Source: Microbacterium halimionae (GTDB taxonomy: Bacteria; Actinomycetota; Actinomycetes; Actinomycetales; Microbacteriaceae). Taken from it: a DNA stretch of 64,000 bases. Positions 23,212 through 32,799 of this stretch are shown here, in pieces. The stretch spans positions 1,550,001 through 1,614,000 of the forward strand of contig NZ_JAAOZB010000001.1 in NCBI RefSeq assembly GCF_011761265.1, in the 5' to 3' direction. The position numbers and the translations under genes are program-made. The notes under the pieces were generated by a model that was given only the letters and a program-made list of their open reading frames with translations, ran no database searches and was not told the origin of the DNA. Each line of letters opens with the position of its first letter. Within the stretch, counting starts at the first letter, position 1.

Positions 23212-24197
23212 ACGACAGGCCGAATGATTCCTACGTCGTGGCTACCGCCCGAAATCGTGAGGGAAAGCTGCGACGTGACTGCGGCGACATCTGTTGCTGG
23301 CAGCGCTCCGGCCTGCTCGAGCAGCGCAAGCGCAACGACATGGCTTACTCGATTGCTGCCGTCGAGGGTTTTGGCAGCAACGGTGGCGCCATTGGGAGCT
23401 GTCATGATGATGACTCCTTCGGCGCCGTACTTGGAGAAAACACCGGCCCGTTCGATTGCGATCGTGTCGGGCTGTCCTGGGCCCTGGATCGCCCACGGGT
23501 TATCGCGTACCGCCTGAACGAGTGTGCCAGCATTCCGGTGGAGAGCGAACGGGGACGTTGTAGAAGACGTGCCTATGCGGTGGGCTGCCCGTGCGAGGCC
23601 GGTCAATGACACGGCGTACACCGGTGCGCCGCAACCATCGATAGCGGCATGCGCCATCTTTTCACCCGTAAGGCGCTCAGCGACTTCGCGAATCTGCACC
23701 TGAAGCGGATGCGACGGGTCAAGGTAGGTTGCGGTGTCCCAGCCGTTGACGCTGCAAGCCAACAGCATGGCAGCATGCTTGCCGGAACAGTTCATACGAA
23801 TTCGGGCGGGCTCAGCGCGATCGCGGATCATCTCGGCTCGCGTCGCACTGTCTGTCGGCCAGGAGGGTGGACAGCCGAGCGCATCTTCGGTGAGGCGCGC
23901 TGTTTCAAGAATCTCGCGCACCACTTCGACATGTCGATTGGTACCAGAGTGGCTCGCCGTAGCTAGAGCGAGGCGCTCGGAATCGAGCCAAGCGCCCGCC
24001 GCGAGGCTCCCCAGCGCCTGAATCGGCTTAAAGCTCGATCGGGGCAAGATCAGTGCGCTGACGTCTCCGACTGTGCGAACGACCTGGCCGTCGGGCGAAA
24101 GGACGATCGCTGATCCAATGTGACGAGATTCAACGAAGCCGCTGCGCTCGACGACGGCGAGTTCAGCTGCATCTGCTGCGGAGATTGTGTGCGGCAT
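23208..24197 (-). CDS. L-asparaginase (PF06089-type, 'asparaginase II' family)
   Basis: A 329-residue protein related to the Rhizobium/actinobacterial asparaginase family rather than the E. coli AnsA/AnsB type. Recognisable segments are PRSSFKPIQALG, ATASHSGTNRHV, NCSGKHAAMLLAC, DGCGAPVYAVSL and the late TISGGSHDVGIIRPV. It would hydrolyse asparagine to aspartate and ammonia in the cytosol. ATG 24197 is preceded by a leaderless-type -10 box. It is convergent with the FtsK-like gene, the two stop codons overlapping. aspA, which acts on aspartate, is elsewhere in the window. Confidence 0.88.
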   Translation of the reverse strand: MPHTISAADAAELAVVERSGFVESRHIGSAIVLSPDGQVVRTVGDVSALILPRSSFKPIQALGSLAAGAWLDSERLALATASHSGTNRHVEVVREILETARLTEDALGCPPSWPTDSATRAEMIRDRAEPARIRMNCSGKHAAMLLACSVNGWDTATYLDPSHPLQVQIREVAERLTGEKMAHAAIDGCGAPVYAVSLTGLARAAHRIGTSSTTSPFALHRNAGTLVQAVRDNPWAIQGPGQPDTIAIERAGVFSKYGAEGVIIMTAPNGATVAAKTLDGSNRVSHVVALALLEQAGALPATDVAAVTSQLSLTISGGSHDVGIIRPVV

Positions 24198-24203
24198 CCG
24201 ATA

Positions 24204-24209
24204 AGACTA
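24204..24209 (-). promoter_or_regulatory. Leaderless-type -10 box of the asparaginase gene
   Basis: TAGTCT on the minus strand ends exactly 6 nt before ATG 24197. Confidence 0.55.
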
Positions 24210-24239
24210 CCGACCGACCACGCCCGGATTGGAGCGTGG

Positions 24240-24245
24240 CACACT
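24240..24245 (+). promoter_or_regulatory. Leaderless-type -10 box of the OsmC gene
   Basis: CACACT ends exactly 6 nt before ATG 24252. The match to TANNNT is weaker than at other genes here. Confidence 0.35.
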
Positions 24246-24251
24246 GATGTC

Positions 24252-24740
24252 ATGCTCGGAGAACATCACTACACGCTGACAGCCACATGGACCGGCGACC
24301 GAGGAACTGGCACAACTGGATACCGCGAGTACGATCGCGATGTCACGCTCAGCGTGCAGGGAAAGAGCGATGTCTTTGCCTCTGCGGACGTACCGTTTCG
24401 CGGTGATGGTTCGCGATGGAACCCCGAAGACCTACTCATCGCCTCGCTCGTTGAATGCCATCTGTTGTCTTACCTCCACGCGTGCGTCGAAGTGGGTGTA
24501 GTCGTCACCGCCTACAGCGACGAGGCGACGGCAACAATGCGAGAGCACGGTAAAGCATCCGGAGCGTTCGTGGAGGTGCTGCTGCATCCGGTCGTCACAG
24601 TGTCAGACGAGAGCATGGTGGATGCCGCGCTCGCAGCGCATGCAACTGCACATGAGCGCTGCTTTATTGCGAACTCAGTCAACTTCCCGGTGCGTCACGA
24701 GCCGAAAATCGTTGTTTCCGGCGGGCGTAGCGAGGCGTGA
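24252..24740 (+). CDS. OsmC/Ohr-family peroxiredoxin-like protein
   Basis: A 162-residue cytosolic protein of the OsmC fold, which reduces organic hydroperoxides with a redox cysteine pair. The first cysteine is in SLVECHLLSYLHAC and the second in ERCFIANSVNFPV, the expected positions. The substrate-loop region RWNPEDLLIAS is also present. I chose ATG 24252 (MLGEHHYTLTATWTG). The frame is open upstream to 24120, but that part overlaps the divergent asparaginase. Whether it is OsmC, Ohr or a YhfA-like subtype cannot be told by eye. Confidence 0.87.
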   Translation: MLGEHHYTLTATWTGDRGTGTTGYREYDRDVTLSVQGKSDVFASADVPFRGDGSRWNPEDLLIASLVECHLLSYLHACVEVGVVVTAYSDEATATMREHGKASGAFVEVLLHPVVTVSDESMVDAALAAHATAHERCFIANSVNFPVRHEPKIVVSGGRSEA

Positions 24741-24743
24741 AGC

Positions 24744-25523
24744 TCAGCGTCGTTCGTGCGGGAAAACCTGTTTGATTCGCTCGATCGGGTTATGCGCCGG
24801 CACCTCGTTATAGGTGCCGGCAAGTTCTTGACCGGAGAGCTCGTGGATCGCTGCCATGATTTCGTCCGTTGCCAGCCGTCGCGCTTTTCCTGACGTTGCC
24901 GGGCCATGGTGGCTGAGGTCAAGAGGCTCGCCGAACCGCACGGAAATACGTGGTCGCAGTCTCGGGAATTTTGCTCCGACCGGCATCGCTTCATTCGTGC
25001 CAGCGAGTCCGACGGGTACAACGGGCGCACCAGTTTGGAGCGCAAGGAAGGCGACGCCAGTTCGCCCCTTATAGAGTCGTCCGTCAAGCGAACGAGTGCC
25101 CTCGGGGTAGAGCGCAATGGCTTTGTCGGCGTTCAGCATCCGTTCTTGGGAATCGAGTGCATCGAGTGCTGCCTGGCCTGCGCCGCGCTCGACGGGACTT
25201 GCGCCGAGCGCTGTGAAAAACGCGCGGGAAATGCGGCCGCGAAGACCTGTTCCGTCGAAGTAACTCGATTTGGCGAGAAAATGCACCGGCCGCGGGGCCG
25301 ACATCGGTATCGCGAACGAGTCGATGAACGATAGGTGGTTACTCGCGAAGATCACCGGGCCCTGGCGCGGGACATGGTGTCTGCCCTCGATTCGAGGTCG
25401 ATAGATCACCCGGGCAAGCGGTGCAATGATGCGACGGCTAAGGAAATAGGCGAAGCCCACATTTTTGACCGGCGCCGGGTTCTCGGGGCGCGCGGAGGTT
25501 TCGGGCGTCTCGTCGGAGGTCAC
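24744..25523 (-). CDS. plsC: 1-acyl-sn-glycerol-3-phosphate acyltransferase (PlsC family)
   Basis: Membrane-associated enzyme acylating lysophosphatidic acid to phosphatidic acid. The 259-residue protein has the HX4D catalytic motif in SNHLSFID, the glycerophosphate-binding YPEGTRS motif, and the later PVVPVGLAGT block. It starts at GTG 25523, directly preceded by a leaderless-type -10 box. It is convergent with the OsmC gene (3-bp gap). Several PlsC paralogs usually exist in actinobacteria, so the exact acyl acceptor is uncertain. Confidence 0.88.
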   Translation of the reverse strand: MTSDETPETSARPENPAPVKNVGFAYFLSRRIIAPLARVIYRPRIEGRHHVPRQGPVIFASNHLSFIDSFAIPMSAPRPVHFLAKSSYFDGTGLRGRISRAFFTALGASPVERGAGQAALDALDSQERMLNADKAIALYPEGTRSLDGRLYKGRTGVAFLALQTGAPVVPVGLAGTNEAMPVGAKFPRLRPRISVRFGEPLDLSHHGPATSGKARRLATDEIMAAIHELSGQELAGTYNEVPAHNPIERIKQVFPHERR

Positions 25524-25529
25524 CAGACG

Positions 25530-25535
25530 AGGCTA
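25530..25535 (-). promoter_or_regulatory. Leaderless-type -10 box of plsC
   Basis: TAGCCT on the minus strand ends exactly 6 nt before GTG 25523. Confidence 0.55.
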
Positions 25536-25667
25536 CTCCGATCTTCATGCTCCGCTTTGCATAGGCGAACCTCGTCCGACGACCGGTTTCGGCGCGGCAT
25601 TCAGCTAGTGGATATGCAGATGGGGGATGATGGGCGTATCCCCGCCAGACACCGATTGAGGTTCTCC

Positions 25668-26618
25668 GTGCGCATTCGTTCGCTCGCCGCTTTGTCCATC
25701 ACGGCTATTGCCGCTCTATCTCTCGCTGGTTGCACCGGTTCTAGCGAGCCTGACGCCAGTCCTAGCGCCGAGGTCTCAGACCTCTGCAGCGCCGCTGTCG
25801 CTTCAGGCGACGCGTCCAATGCTGTGTCGGTTTCCGGCGACTTCGGCTCGATGCCCGAAGACGTGACTTTTGAAACACCGCTTGATATCGCCGACCTTGA
25901 GTCGACTATTGTGACCGAAGGCACCGGCGAGGCTGTCTCGGCCGGGGACTTCGTCTCGTACGGAATCGCCGTGTACAACTCTGAGACGGGCGAGCTGGTT
26001 GACAGCGTCGGCTATGAGGAAGGCAGCTTCCTCCCACAGCAGGTCTCCCCTCAAGCCGCGTTCGGCCAGATCTTCGGCTGTGCCCCGATTGGCACGCGGG
26101 CAGTCGCGACTTTCCCCGCGACTGATTCAAGTGCTGCTGGCGTCTATGTGATCGACGCGCTTGAGATCGTTCCCACCGCAGCCTGGGGTGAAGAGCAGAC
26201 ACCAGCTGATGGCTTCCCGACTGTCGTTCTTGACGACGACGGTGCGCCCACGATTACGATTCCGGACACTGATGCTCCGACTGATGTCGAGCTCGACACT
26301 TTGAAGCTGGGTGATGGCCCGGTCGTCGAGTCTGGCGACACCGTCTTGGTGCAGTACACCGGTGTGCAGTGGTCGGACGGAACAGTCTTCGACTCCAGCT
26401 GGGAGAGCGGCACGCCGACAAGCTTCGTGACAACGCAGGTTGTGCCGGGCTTCCAGCAAGCGCTGGAAGGCCAAACCGTAGGATCGCAGGTCTTGGTCGT
26501 CATCCCGCCTGAGTTCGGCTACGGCGAAGCAAGCGAAGACAACACCAACGCGCTCGCTGGCGAGACACTCGTCTTCGTCGTCGACATTCTCGGTACCCAG
26601 CACGCGGTCACCGAGTAA
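25668..26618 (+). CDS. FKBP-type peptidyl-prolyl isomerase lipoprotein
   Basis: A 316-residue exported lipoprotein. GTG 25668 follows TTGAGGTTCTCC and gives a clean signal peptide with lipobox LAGC and lipidated Cys22. The open frame upstream (to 25335) is not signal-like and overlaps plsC. The C-terminal domain (about residues 210-312) is a canonical [24 protein letters not shown], then [26 protein letters not shown] and LVFVVDIL. A diverged FKBP-like segment (about residues 80-170, [12 protein letters not shown]) precedes it, so the protein may be a tandem. It probably folds exported proteins at the outer face of the membrane. dxr starts 10 bp downstream. Confidence 0.9.
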   Translation: MRIRSLAALSITAIAALSLAGCTGSSEPDASPSAEVSDLCSAAVASGDASNAVSVSGDFGSMPEDVTFETPLDIADLESTIVTEGTGEAVSAGDFVSYGIAVYNSETGELVDSVGYEEGSFLPQQVSPQAAFGQIFGCAPIGTRAVATFPATDSSAAGVYVIDALEIVPTAAWGEEQTPADGFPTVVLDDDGAPTITIPDTDAPTDVELDTLKLGDGPVVESGDTVLVQYTGVQWSDGTVFDSSWESGTPTSFVTTQVVPGFQQALEGQTVGSQVLVVIPPEFGYGEASEDNTNALAGETLVFVVDILGTQHAVTE

Positions 26619-26628
26619 GGAGTTTCGG

Positions 26629-27714
26629 ATGCCTCGGCGCATTGTCATTCTCGGCTCTACCGGGTCGATCGGCACTCAAGCGCTCGATGTGATCGCCGAA
26701 CGGCGTGACAAGTATGAGGTTGTGGGGCTGGCCGCGGGAAGTAACCGCGGCCAGCTCGCCGCTCAAGCTGTGGCGTTTGGTGTGGAGCACACGGCCGTTG
26801 GGGCAGTTGAAGCCGAGCAGCTCGTGCGAGACGTCGATGCCGACGTGGTGTTGAATGGAATTACCGGCTCGGTAGGGCTCGGCCCGACTCTCGCCGCCCT
26901 CGAAATGGGCAGAACACTCGCTTTGGCTAACAAAGAGTCGCTGATTGTCGGGGGCGAGCTTGTCAAGGCGAAGGCTCGACCCGGCCAGATCGTTGCTGTG
27001 GATTCCGAGCATTCAGCTATCGCGCAGTGTCTCCGATCAGGAGATGCTCGTGAAGTGCGACGCCTCGTGCTGACAGCATCCGGCGGACCTTTCCGCGGTC
27101 GCTCGGCCGCGGAGCTCGTGGGCGTCACTCCTGCGCAGGCTCTCGCCCATCCCACGTGGAACATGGGGCGTGTGGTCACGACGAACTCTGCGACCCTTGT
27201 GAACAAGGGACTAGAGGTAATTGAGGCCCATCTCCTTTTCGACGTGGACTATCGCCACATCGATGTCGTCGTGCATCCCCAATCGATCGTTCACTCGATG
27301 GTGGAATTCTGGGATGGCTCGACCATCGCCCAGGCGTCTCCACCCGACATGCGCCTGCCGATTTCCCTCGGGCTCGGATGGCCCGATCGTGTAAGCGGTG
27401 TTGGTACGCCGATTGATTGGACAACAGCGTCGACGTGGACTTTTGAGCCGCTCGACGAAGCTGCATTTCCCGCCGTGTCGCTGGCGAAAGCCGTGGGCCG
27501 CGCAGGCAAAACCTTTCCAGCGGTGTTCAACGCGGCGAACGAGCAGGCAGTTGATGCTTTCCACGAGGGACGCTTGTCGTTTCCCGGCATCGTCGAGACA
27601 GTGCAGCGCACTGTGGACGCGCACGAGGCGCCAGCATCCCTCAGCCGGGAAAGCCTCGCGGATGCTGAATCCTGGGCCCGTCGAACTGCCGATGAGCTGA
27701 TCGCCCGCAGTTGA
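26629..27714 (+). CDS. dxr: 1-deoxy-D-xylulose-5-phosphate reductoisomerase
   Basis: Second enzyme of the MEP isoprenoid pathway, converting DXP to 2-C-methylerythritol 4-phosphate with NADPH. The 361-residue protein begins with the nucleotide-binding [14 protein letters not shown]. It has [10 protein letters not shown], the metal-binding [12 protein letters not shown], the flexible-loop TASGGPFRG and HPTWNMG. A GGAG ribosome-binding site precedes ATG 26629, 10 bp after the FKBP gene. In actinobacteria dxr is normally followed by the rip1-type protease and ispG; here those come after a convergent MurE-like gene. Confidence 0.96.
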   Translation: MPRRIVILGSTGSIGTQALDVIAERRDKYEVVGLAAGSNRGQLAAQAVAFGVEHTAVGAVEAEQLVRDVDADVVLNGITGSVGLGPTLAALEMGRTLALANKESLIVGGELVKAKARPGQIVAVDSEHSAIAQCLRSGDAREVRRLVLTASGGPFRGRSAAELVGVTPAQALAHPTWNMGRVVTTNSATLVNKGLEVIEAHLLFDVDYRHIDVVVHPQSIVHSMVEFWDGSTIAQASPPDMRLPISLGLGWPDRVSGVGTPIDWTTASTWTFEPLDEAAFPAVSLAKAVGRAGKTFPAVFNAANEQAVDAFHEGRLSFPGIVETVQRTVDAHEAPASLSRESLADAESWARRTADELIARS

Positions 27715-27721
27715 TGCGGCG

Positions 27722-29356
27722 TCAGTCTTCGTTCGGGTAGGGCACTGGCCAGGACGGTTCTGGCACCGGCCAGCCAGCGTTTTTCAGCGCTCGCCTGGCA
27801 AGCTCACGCGCCGAGTATGGCGTGCGCTCACCGCGAATGTCGCGGTAGTCCTGGTGCCCAGGCCCTGCCCACAAAATGGCATCGCCGTCAGAAACGAGAG
27901 CGATGGCCTCGACAATTGCACGTTCCGGCGGTGAGAATTCGTAGATCTCAGCGTCGGGGCGCGTCTGCCGAGCGCCGGAAATGAGAACAGCGCGGATGCC
28001 GTCGGGGGCTTCGAATCGCGGATGATGATCGGTTACGACCAAAATATCGCTGCCCTGTACTGCGGTACGGCCCATATCGAGACGCTTCGTGGCATCACGG
28101 TCACCGTCTGCCCCAAAGAGCATCAGGACGCGACCGGGAGTCACCCGTCGAATAGCTGCCAAAGTCTTCTCAAAGGCGTCGGGGGAGTGTCCGAAATCTA
28201 CGTAAACTGCGGGGCCACTCTTGCCTGACACGAGTTGGGTGCGGCCTGGAAGGTGCGCTTCAATGCGACCCCCGTCGAGAGCTTTACTCAGATCGCCCCA
28301 GCGGTAGCCGCCTTCGAGGAGCATAACGATGGCCAGAGCGGCGTTCGCCGCCATGTGGCGACCGATGACCGGCACTGTTGTGGTGAGAGATCCGGCGGGT
28401 CCGCTCAAAGTGAATGTGGTGCCTTCGGGGCGTTCCTCATCAATCGAGACGACCCAATCCGCCGCCGCTGCGGCTCTCGGATCATCAGCGATGTCGGGAG
28501 TTGCAACTGTGACATAGGGCACTTCGCACGCCGCAACAACGTCAGCACCAGCGGCAGAGTCGAGGCAAATCACCGCACGGCGTGCGCGATCAGCGTGGAA
28601 GAGGGGAAGCTTCGCCTGAAAGTACTCAGCCATGTCGGCGTAGTCATCGAGGTGGTCGTGGCTCAAATTGGTGAAGCCAGCGACATCGAACATGATGCCG
28701 TCGACACGGTGACGGCTGAGAGCTTGAGCACTCACTTCGACTGCGACGGCTTCGACACCCCGTTCGCGCATCAAAGCAAGCAGTGCGTGAAACTCGGACG
28801 CCTCAGGTGTCGTCAAGCGCGACACGATTACCTGCCCTGCTATGTGCCGCTCGGCCGTAGAAGACAGGCCGGTCGACACCCCGAGCTGAGTCAGAATGCC
28901 TTCGAGGATGTGCGAGACGCTTGTTTTTCCGTTCGTGCCTGTCGTTGCGAAAAGCAGCGGCAGTGCGTCATCGGGCCCCGTGCCGTATGCCCACGCTGAG
29001 ATGTCGCCGAGCTGGGCACGCGGGTTGTCGACGATGACGACGGGAAGACCGGCGCTTGCCGCGATGTCGGCTCCGGCGGCATCCGTCACGATTGCGACCG
29101 CGCCCCGTTCCGCGGCGATTGGTGCGAACTCGGCACCGTGCCTATTGACGCCCTGCATCGCCACGAACGCCTCACCAGGACGCAGGTCAGCAGTTGCGAG
29201 CGTGACACCAGTGAGCGAGATGCCGTTGGTATCGCCACGGACCTCGCTGCCAAACTGGGCGGCAAGGTCGGCAAGGGCACGTGGCTGCGGTTTTTCAGGT
29301 CGCAGCACGGGTGGAAGATTTGGCGCCGGTTCGTGCGCGGATTTTGGCGTCATCAT
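27722..29356 (-). CDS. MurE-like Mur ligase with diverged signature motifs
   Basis: A 544-residue ATP-dependent amino-acid ligase of the UDP-MurNAc-dipeptide ligase (MurE) family. The P-loop TTGTNGKT is at residues 138-145, LTTPEASEFHAL follows, and the carbamylated-lysine region has AKLPLF at 248-253. Positions that are conserved in most MurE proteins differ: the GRMExV motif reads LPGRTQLV, DYAHTPD reads DFGHSPD, and the amino-acid-recognition DNPR motif is DHHPR (443-447). It lies outside any division/cell-wall cluster. It could be the true MurE of a lineage with unusual diamino acids in type B peptidoglycan, or a second paralog. ATG 29356 and ATG 29353 are both possible; convergent with dxr. 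Confidence 0.85.
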   Translation of the reverse strand: MMTPKSAHEPAPNLPPVLRPEKPQPRALADLAAQFGSEVRGDTNGISLTGVTLATADLRPGEAFVAMQGVNRHGAEFAPIAAERGAVAIVTDAAGADIAASAGLPVVIVDNPRAQLGDISAWAYGTGPDDALPLLFATTGTNGKTSVSHILEGILTQLGVSTGLSSTAERHIAGQVIVSRLTTPEASEFHALLALMRERGVEAVAVEVSAQALSRHRVDGIMFDVAGFTNLSHDHLDDYADMAEYFQAKLPLFHADRARRAVICLDSAAGADVVAACEVPYVTVATPDIADDPRAAAAADWVVSIDEERPEGTTFTLSGPAGSLTTTVPVIGRHMAANAALAIVMLLEGGYRWGDLSKALDGGRIEAHLPGRTQLVSGKSGPAVYVDFGHSPDAFEKTLAAIRRVTPGRVLMLFGADGDRDATKRLDMGRTAVQGSDILVVTDHHPRFEAPDGIRAVLISGARQTRPDAEIYEFSPPERAIVEAIALVSDGDAILWAGPGHQDYRDIRGERTPYSARELARRALKNAGWPVPEPSWPVPYPNED

Positions 29357-29465
29357 TGCATCTCATTCAACCAGAAGACAGTGAGGGATGCCGTAGCGCC
29401 GGTACCGAAGCTGGTGCACAACACAGTCACTCCGCAGTCACGGCTCGTTCAAAGGCATCCACCAC

Positions 29466-29471
29466 TAGCGT
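29466..29471 (+). promoter_or_regulatory. Leaderless-type -10 box of the site-2 protease gene
   Basis: TAGCGT ends exactly 6 nt before GTG 29478. Confidence 0.55.
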
Positions 29472-29477
29472 GGCTCT

Positions 29478-30752
29478 GTGACTGTCATCGCCTTTGTAAT
29501 CGGCATCGTTGTTCTCGTCGTAGGACTCGCGGTGTCGATTGCCGTACACGAGCTAGGCCATCTCGCCCCGGCAAAGGCCTTCGGCGTGCGTGTCGGCCAG
29601 TACATGATCGGATTCGGTCCCACTCTTTGGTCGCGCCGTAAGGGCGAGACCGAATACGGGTTCAAAGCGCTCCCGCTTGGTGGCTATATCTCGATGGCAG
29701 GGATGTATCCGCCATCTCCCGCTGAGAGGGAGCGCGCAGAAGCCGGCCAGCCCGCTCGCAAGACGCGATTCTTCTCCACAATGGTGCAAGAAGCACGCAT
29801 GGCGAACGACGAGACCCTCGGTGACGACGACCGCGTGTTTTACAAGCTGCCGGTGTGGAAACGGGTTGTCATCATGCTCGGTGGCCCGTTCATGAACCTT
29901 GTGATGGCGGTGCTGCTCTTCACGATCTTGTTTTCCGGAATCGGCGTACAGACCGCAACAACCACCGTCGCAGCTGTGAGCACTTGCGTCCCAGCTGACG
30001 ACGCAAGCGACTGCACCGCGACTGACCCGGCGGCTCCAGCGGCAGCTGCCGGATTCGAGGCCGGTGATGTGATCGTGTCGGTGGACGGCACGAGCGTGGC
30101 AGATTTTGCCGAGGCATCCGCGATTATTCAGGACTCACCGGGGCAATCGATTGCTGTTGTCGTCGAACGCGACGGTGCAACTGAGACACTGACCCTCGTC
30201 CCAGCGGCCCGAGAGGTGAATGGCGAGGAAGTTGGCTTCGCCGGGATTACTTCTCAAGTCGACTACGTTCGTCAACCTGTGTGGACCGGAGCGGTCGCGG
30301 CCATGGAAAACACCGGGGCTGTCATAGGCGTCGTCGCTCAGCTGCCGGTGAAGGTCTACGACACTGCGGCTTCACTGTTTACCGGGGCTGATCGTGACCC
30401 CAACGGTCCGCTTTCTATCGTGGGCGCGGGTGTGATTGCCGGCGAGGTCGCCGCTGCTGACGCACCAATCTTGAACCGCGTCGCGGGAATCATCCAGTTG
30501 CTGGCGTCTTTGAACTTGGCGCTATTCGTCTTCAACCTGATCCCGCTGCTTCCGCTCGACGGCGGCCACATCGCGGTTGCGCTGTGGGACGGCATCAAGC
30601 GGGCATGGGCCAAACTCTTTTCACGACCGGCGCCGAAGCCGGTCGATGCCACCAAACTTGTGCCGGTCACTTTCGTTGTCGTGATCCTGCTGTTCGCGAT
30701 GGGAGGCATCCTCATCGTTGCCGACCTCGTGAACCCGCTTTCGATCTTCTAA
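29478..30752 (+). CDS. Site-2 intramembrane zinc metalloprotease (RseP/Rip1 type, M50)
   Basis: A 424-residue membrane protease expected to cut anti-sigma factors or similar single-pass proteins within the membrane. Zinc ligands are in HELGH (residues 24-28) in the first helix and in the distal NLIPLLPLDGGH motif near residue 350. A PDZ domain occupies about residues 165-240 (AAAGFEAGDVIVSVDGTSV). Hydrophobic helices lie near residues 4-22, 135-155, 340-360 and 395-415. GTG 29478 is leaderless-type. It corresponds in position to rip1 of mycobacteria, between dxr and ispG. Substrates cannot be inferred from this window. Confidence 0.93.
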   Translation: MTVIAFVIGIVVLVVGLAVSIAVHELGHLAPAKAFGVRVGQYMIGFGPTLWSRRKGETEYGFKALPLGGYISMAGMYPPSPAERERAEAGQPARKTRFFSTMVQEARMANDETLGDDDRVFYKLPVWKRVVIMLGGPFMNLVMAVLLFTILFSGIGVQTATTTVAAVSTCVPADDASDCTATDPAAPAAAAGFEAGDVIVSVDGTSVADFAEASAIIQDSPGQSIAVVVERDGATETLTLVPAAREVNGEEVGFAGITSQVDYVRQPVWTGAVAAMENTGAVIGVVAQLPVKVYDTAASLFTGADRDPNGPLSIVGAGVIAGEVAAADAPILNRVAGIIQLLASLNLALFVFNLIPLLPLDGGHIAVALWDGIKRAWAKLFSRPAPKPVDATKLVPVTFVVVILLFAMGGILIVADLVNPLSIF

Positions 30753-30779
30753 CCGACTGGAGGCTTGCGTCTCGGGCGC

Positions 30780-32711
30780 CTAGCTGAGGATCGGACGGAA
30801 CGCGTCAGAAATCAGCTGCTCCAAGGTGCGCATGCCGTCTCGCGACAGAATCGATTCCAGGTGACCCTGCACCGACGCGAACCCGGGACCCCGCAGAGCG
30901 TAAACATCGCCCGACGCCGAATCAGCCGAAACCTCGGCGCCGTGCGTTGACGCTGTTCCGGGATCAACATGGGCGGTGAAGGTGTTGTAGAACCCGATCG
31001 ATGCTGTTTTACCGAAGATGTCGACGTCGAGCTGGAGACCCTGATGGGGTCGGGACAGCGGTGCAAGTTCGATGCCACGCAGGTGCGCAAGGATTTGGTG
31101 CGACAGGCACACAGCGAGAAGCGGTCGACGCTGCTCGACACGACGTGCGACGACGTGGCTCATGCGCTCAAGTCGCGGTGAGCGTGGGGCCCGAGGATCG
31201 CCCGGACCGGGCCCCGCCACGACAATATCGGCGCCATCGAGTTGTGCGTCGGTGACCTCATTCCACGGCACGATGTGGGCATCGAGGCCGAGGTGTCGCA
31301 GCTGGTGAGTGAGCATCGTCGTGAAGCGGTCTTCGGCATCGACGACGACGGCGCTCCGACCAACGAACGGGCCCTCCGCGCCTGACCCTTGAGGTTCCAA
31401 CCAAAAAGCCGCCAATCGGGCGTTCCGAGAGGCGAGCAAATCTGCGATCGCCGGATCGTCAGCGAGCGGTTCATGGGGGAGGGCGGGTGCATCCGGGTCT
31501 ACGTCTGGCTCATCACGGGCGATAGCACCAATTGCTCCGAGAACCCCAGCCGCTTTGCCGTGTGTTTCGCTGACTTCTCCCAGCGGATCTGAGTGACGAA
31601 CCAGAGTCGCGCCGACGGGAACGCGGAGCGTGCCATCCACCAAGTACGCGGTGCGGATGAGGATCGGGGCGTCGAGATCGTGGGTTGACTCGCCCGAAGC
31701 GACATGATCACGCGGAGTGAAAAGCGCTGCGACACCGGAGTAATAACCGCGAGGGCCTCGTTCGTGGCGCGTAATGACAGTGCACGCATTTTGCATGGGT
31801 GAACCGGTGACGGTGGGAGCAAACATGGTTTCGCGCAGGATGTCACGGGGATCAAGCGTGCTGTGGCCCTCGAGCACATACTCCGTATGTGTCAGCCGTG
31901 ACATCTCTTTGAGGCGTGGGCCGGTAATGCGGCCGCCGTCAGAGCACACTGCGCTCATCATCTTCAGCTCCTCATCGACGACCATGAAGAGCTCTTCCGT
32001 CTCTTTGGTCGACTCGAGAAACTCGGTAAGCGTCGCGGCCGTTGCGCCGCCGGCAGGGTGACGGAAAGTGCCAGATATTGGGTTCATCGTCACGAGGCCA
32101 TTTCGTGCACTCACATGAGCTTCCGGACTGGCGCCAACTGCAATGTGGCCATCTGTGGCAATAAGAAACGTCCAGTACGCACCGCGTTCTTGACTGAGAA
32201 GCGCACGGAACCAGGTGAGCGCAGCCTCAATTTCAGACGAATCGACCCGCGCGGTGAAATCACGACGGATCACAAAGTTTGCGCCTTCGCCGCGGCCGAT
32301 CTCGTCAGCGATGACGCGCCGCACAATCTCGGCATATTCGTTGTCTGGAATGTCGAACCCGGCTTCGGACAGCGGGATCTCCCGCGCCGGAAGGGTGCTG
32401 ATGGCATCCTGTCGTGTGATCAGCGCGCGTTCACCGACGACGACACACCGGAGTGGGGCGCCATCGTCGTGGCATTCGAAGCCGCGCTCGCGGACCTGCC
32501 GATACGGCACGAGGGCGAGAACCTCTTGAGGTGTGCCCGAGGCGTCCAGCAGTGGGATGTCAGCGAGGACATCAACATCGACCACATCACCGGTGAGAAC
32601 CTCGACGTCGCCACCTTCGCGCGCGAGGAGCACCAGTGGTTCGCCGGATGCCGCAGCCCGCAGTCGCTCGAGCAGCGCAATGCCTGCAGTTGAAGAGACA
32701 TCGTCGGTCAT
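30780..32711 (-). CDS. Anthranilate synthase, fused TrpE-TrpG (PhzE-like architecture)
   Basis: A 643-residue fusion making anthranilate from chorismate and glutamine, or possibly a related aminodeoxyisochorismate. The chorismate-binding half (about residues 110-400) has NPISGTFRHPAGG, DGGRITGPRLKEMSRL and TVTGSPMQNACTVI, closer to PhzE-like fusions than to E. coli TrpE. The glutamine amidotransferase half (about 455-640) has GPGPGDPR, the nucleophile in LLAVCLSHQILA, and His/Glu in GHLES. AAGGA precedes ATG 32711. An upstream leader with tandem Trp codons plus a terminator argues strongly for tryptophan biosynthesis rather than phenazine. No other trp or phz genes are in the window. Confidence 0.9.
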   Translation of the reverse strand: MTDDVSSTAGIALLERLRAAASGEPLVLLAREGGDVEVLTGDVVDVDVLADIPLLDASGTPQEVLALVPYRQVRERGFECHDDGAPLRCVVVGERALITRQDAISTLPAREIPLSEAGFDIPDNEYAEIVRRVIADEIGRGEGANFVIRRDFTARVDSSEIEAALTWFRALLSQERGAYWTFLIATDGHIAVGASPEAHVSARNGLVTMNPISGTFRHPAGGATAATLTEFLESTKETEELFMVVDEELKMMSAVCSDGGRITGPRLKEMSRLTHTEYVLEGHSTLDPRDILRETMFAPTVTGSPMQNACTVITRHERGPRGYYSGVAALFTPRDHVASGESTHDLDAPILIRTAYLVDGTLRVPVGATLVRHSDPLGEVSETHGKAAGVLGAIGAIARDEPDVDPDAPALPHEPLADDPAIADLLASRNARLAAFWLEPQGSGAEGPFVGRSAVVVDAEDRFTTMLTHQLRHLGLDAHIVPWNEVTDAQLDGADIVVAGPGPGDPRAPRSPRLERMSHVVARRVEQRRPLLAVCLSHQILAHLRGIELAPLSRPHQGLQLDVDIFGKTASIGFYNTFTAHVDPGTASTHGAEVSADSASGDVYALRGPGFASVQGHLESILSRDGMRTLEQLISDAFRPILS

Positions 32712-32751
32712 GATCGGTCCTTACTACTTGTCCGCCCTTGGCCGCCGTTCA

Positions 32752-32779
32752 CGAGAAAAGGCCGCCCGTTCGGCGGCCT
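32752..32779 (-). terminator. Attenuator terminator before the anthranilate synthase gene
   Basis: On the minus strand an AGGCCGCC/GGCGGCCT-type stem (8 bp) with a 5-nt loop is followed by TTTTCTC. It sits 20 bp after the leader peptide stop and 40 bp before the structural gene. Its 5' arm contains CCGCC, which can pair instead with GGCGG in the preceding hairpin (32802-32817), giving an antiterminator. Confidence 0.85.
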
Positions 32780-32799
32780 GGATTCGTGGAAACGCGAAC

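Noticed and set aside
30780..32711. Phenazine biosynthesis locus suggested by the PhzE-like fusion
   Set aside because: No other phz genes are nearby, and the leader with tandem Trp codons points to tryptophan synthesis.
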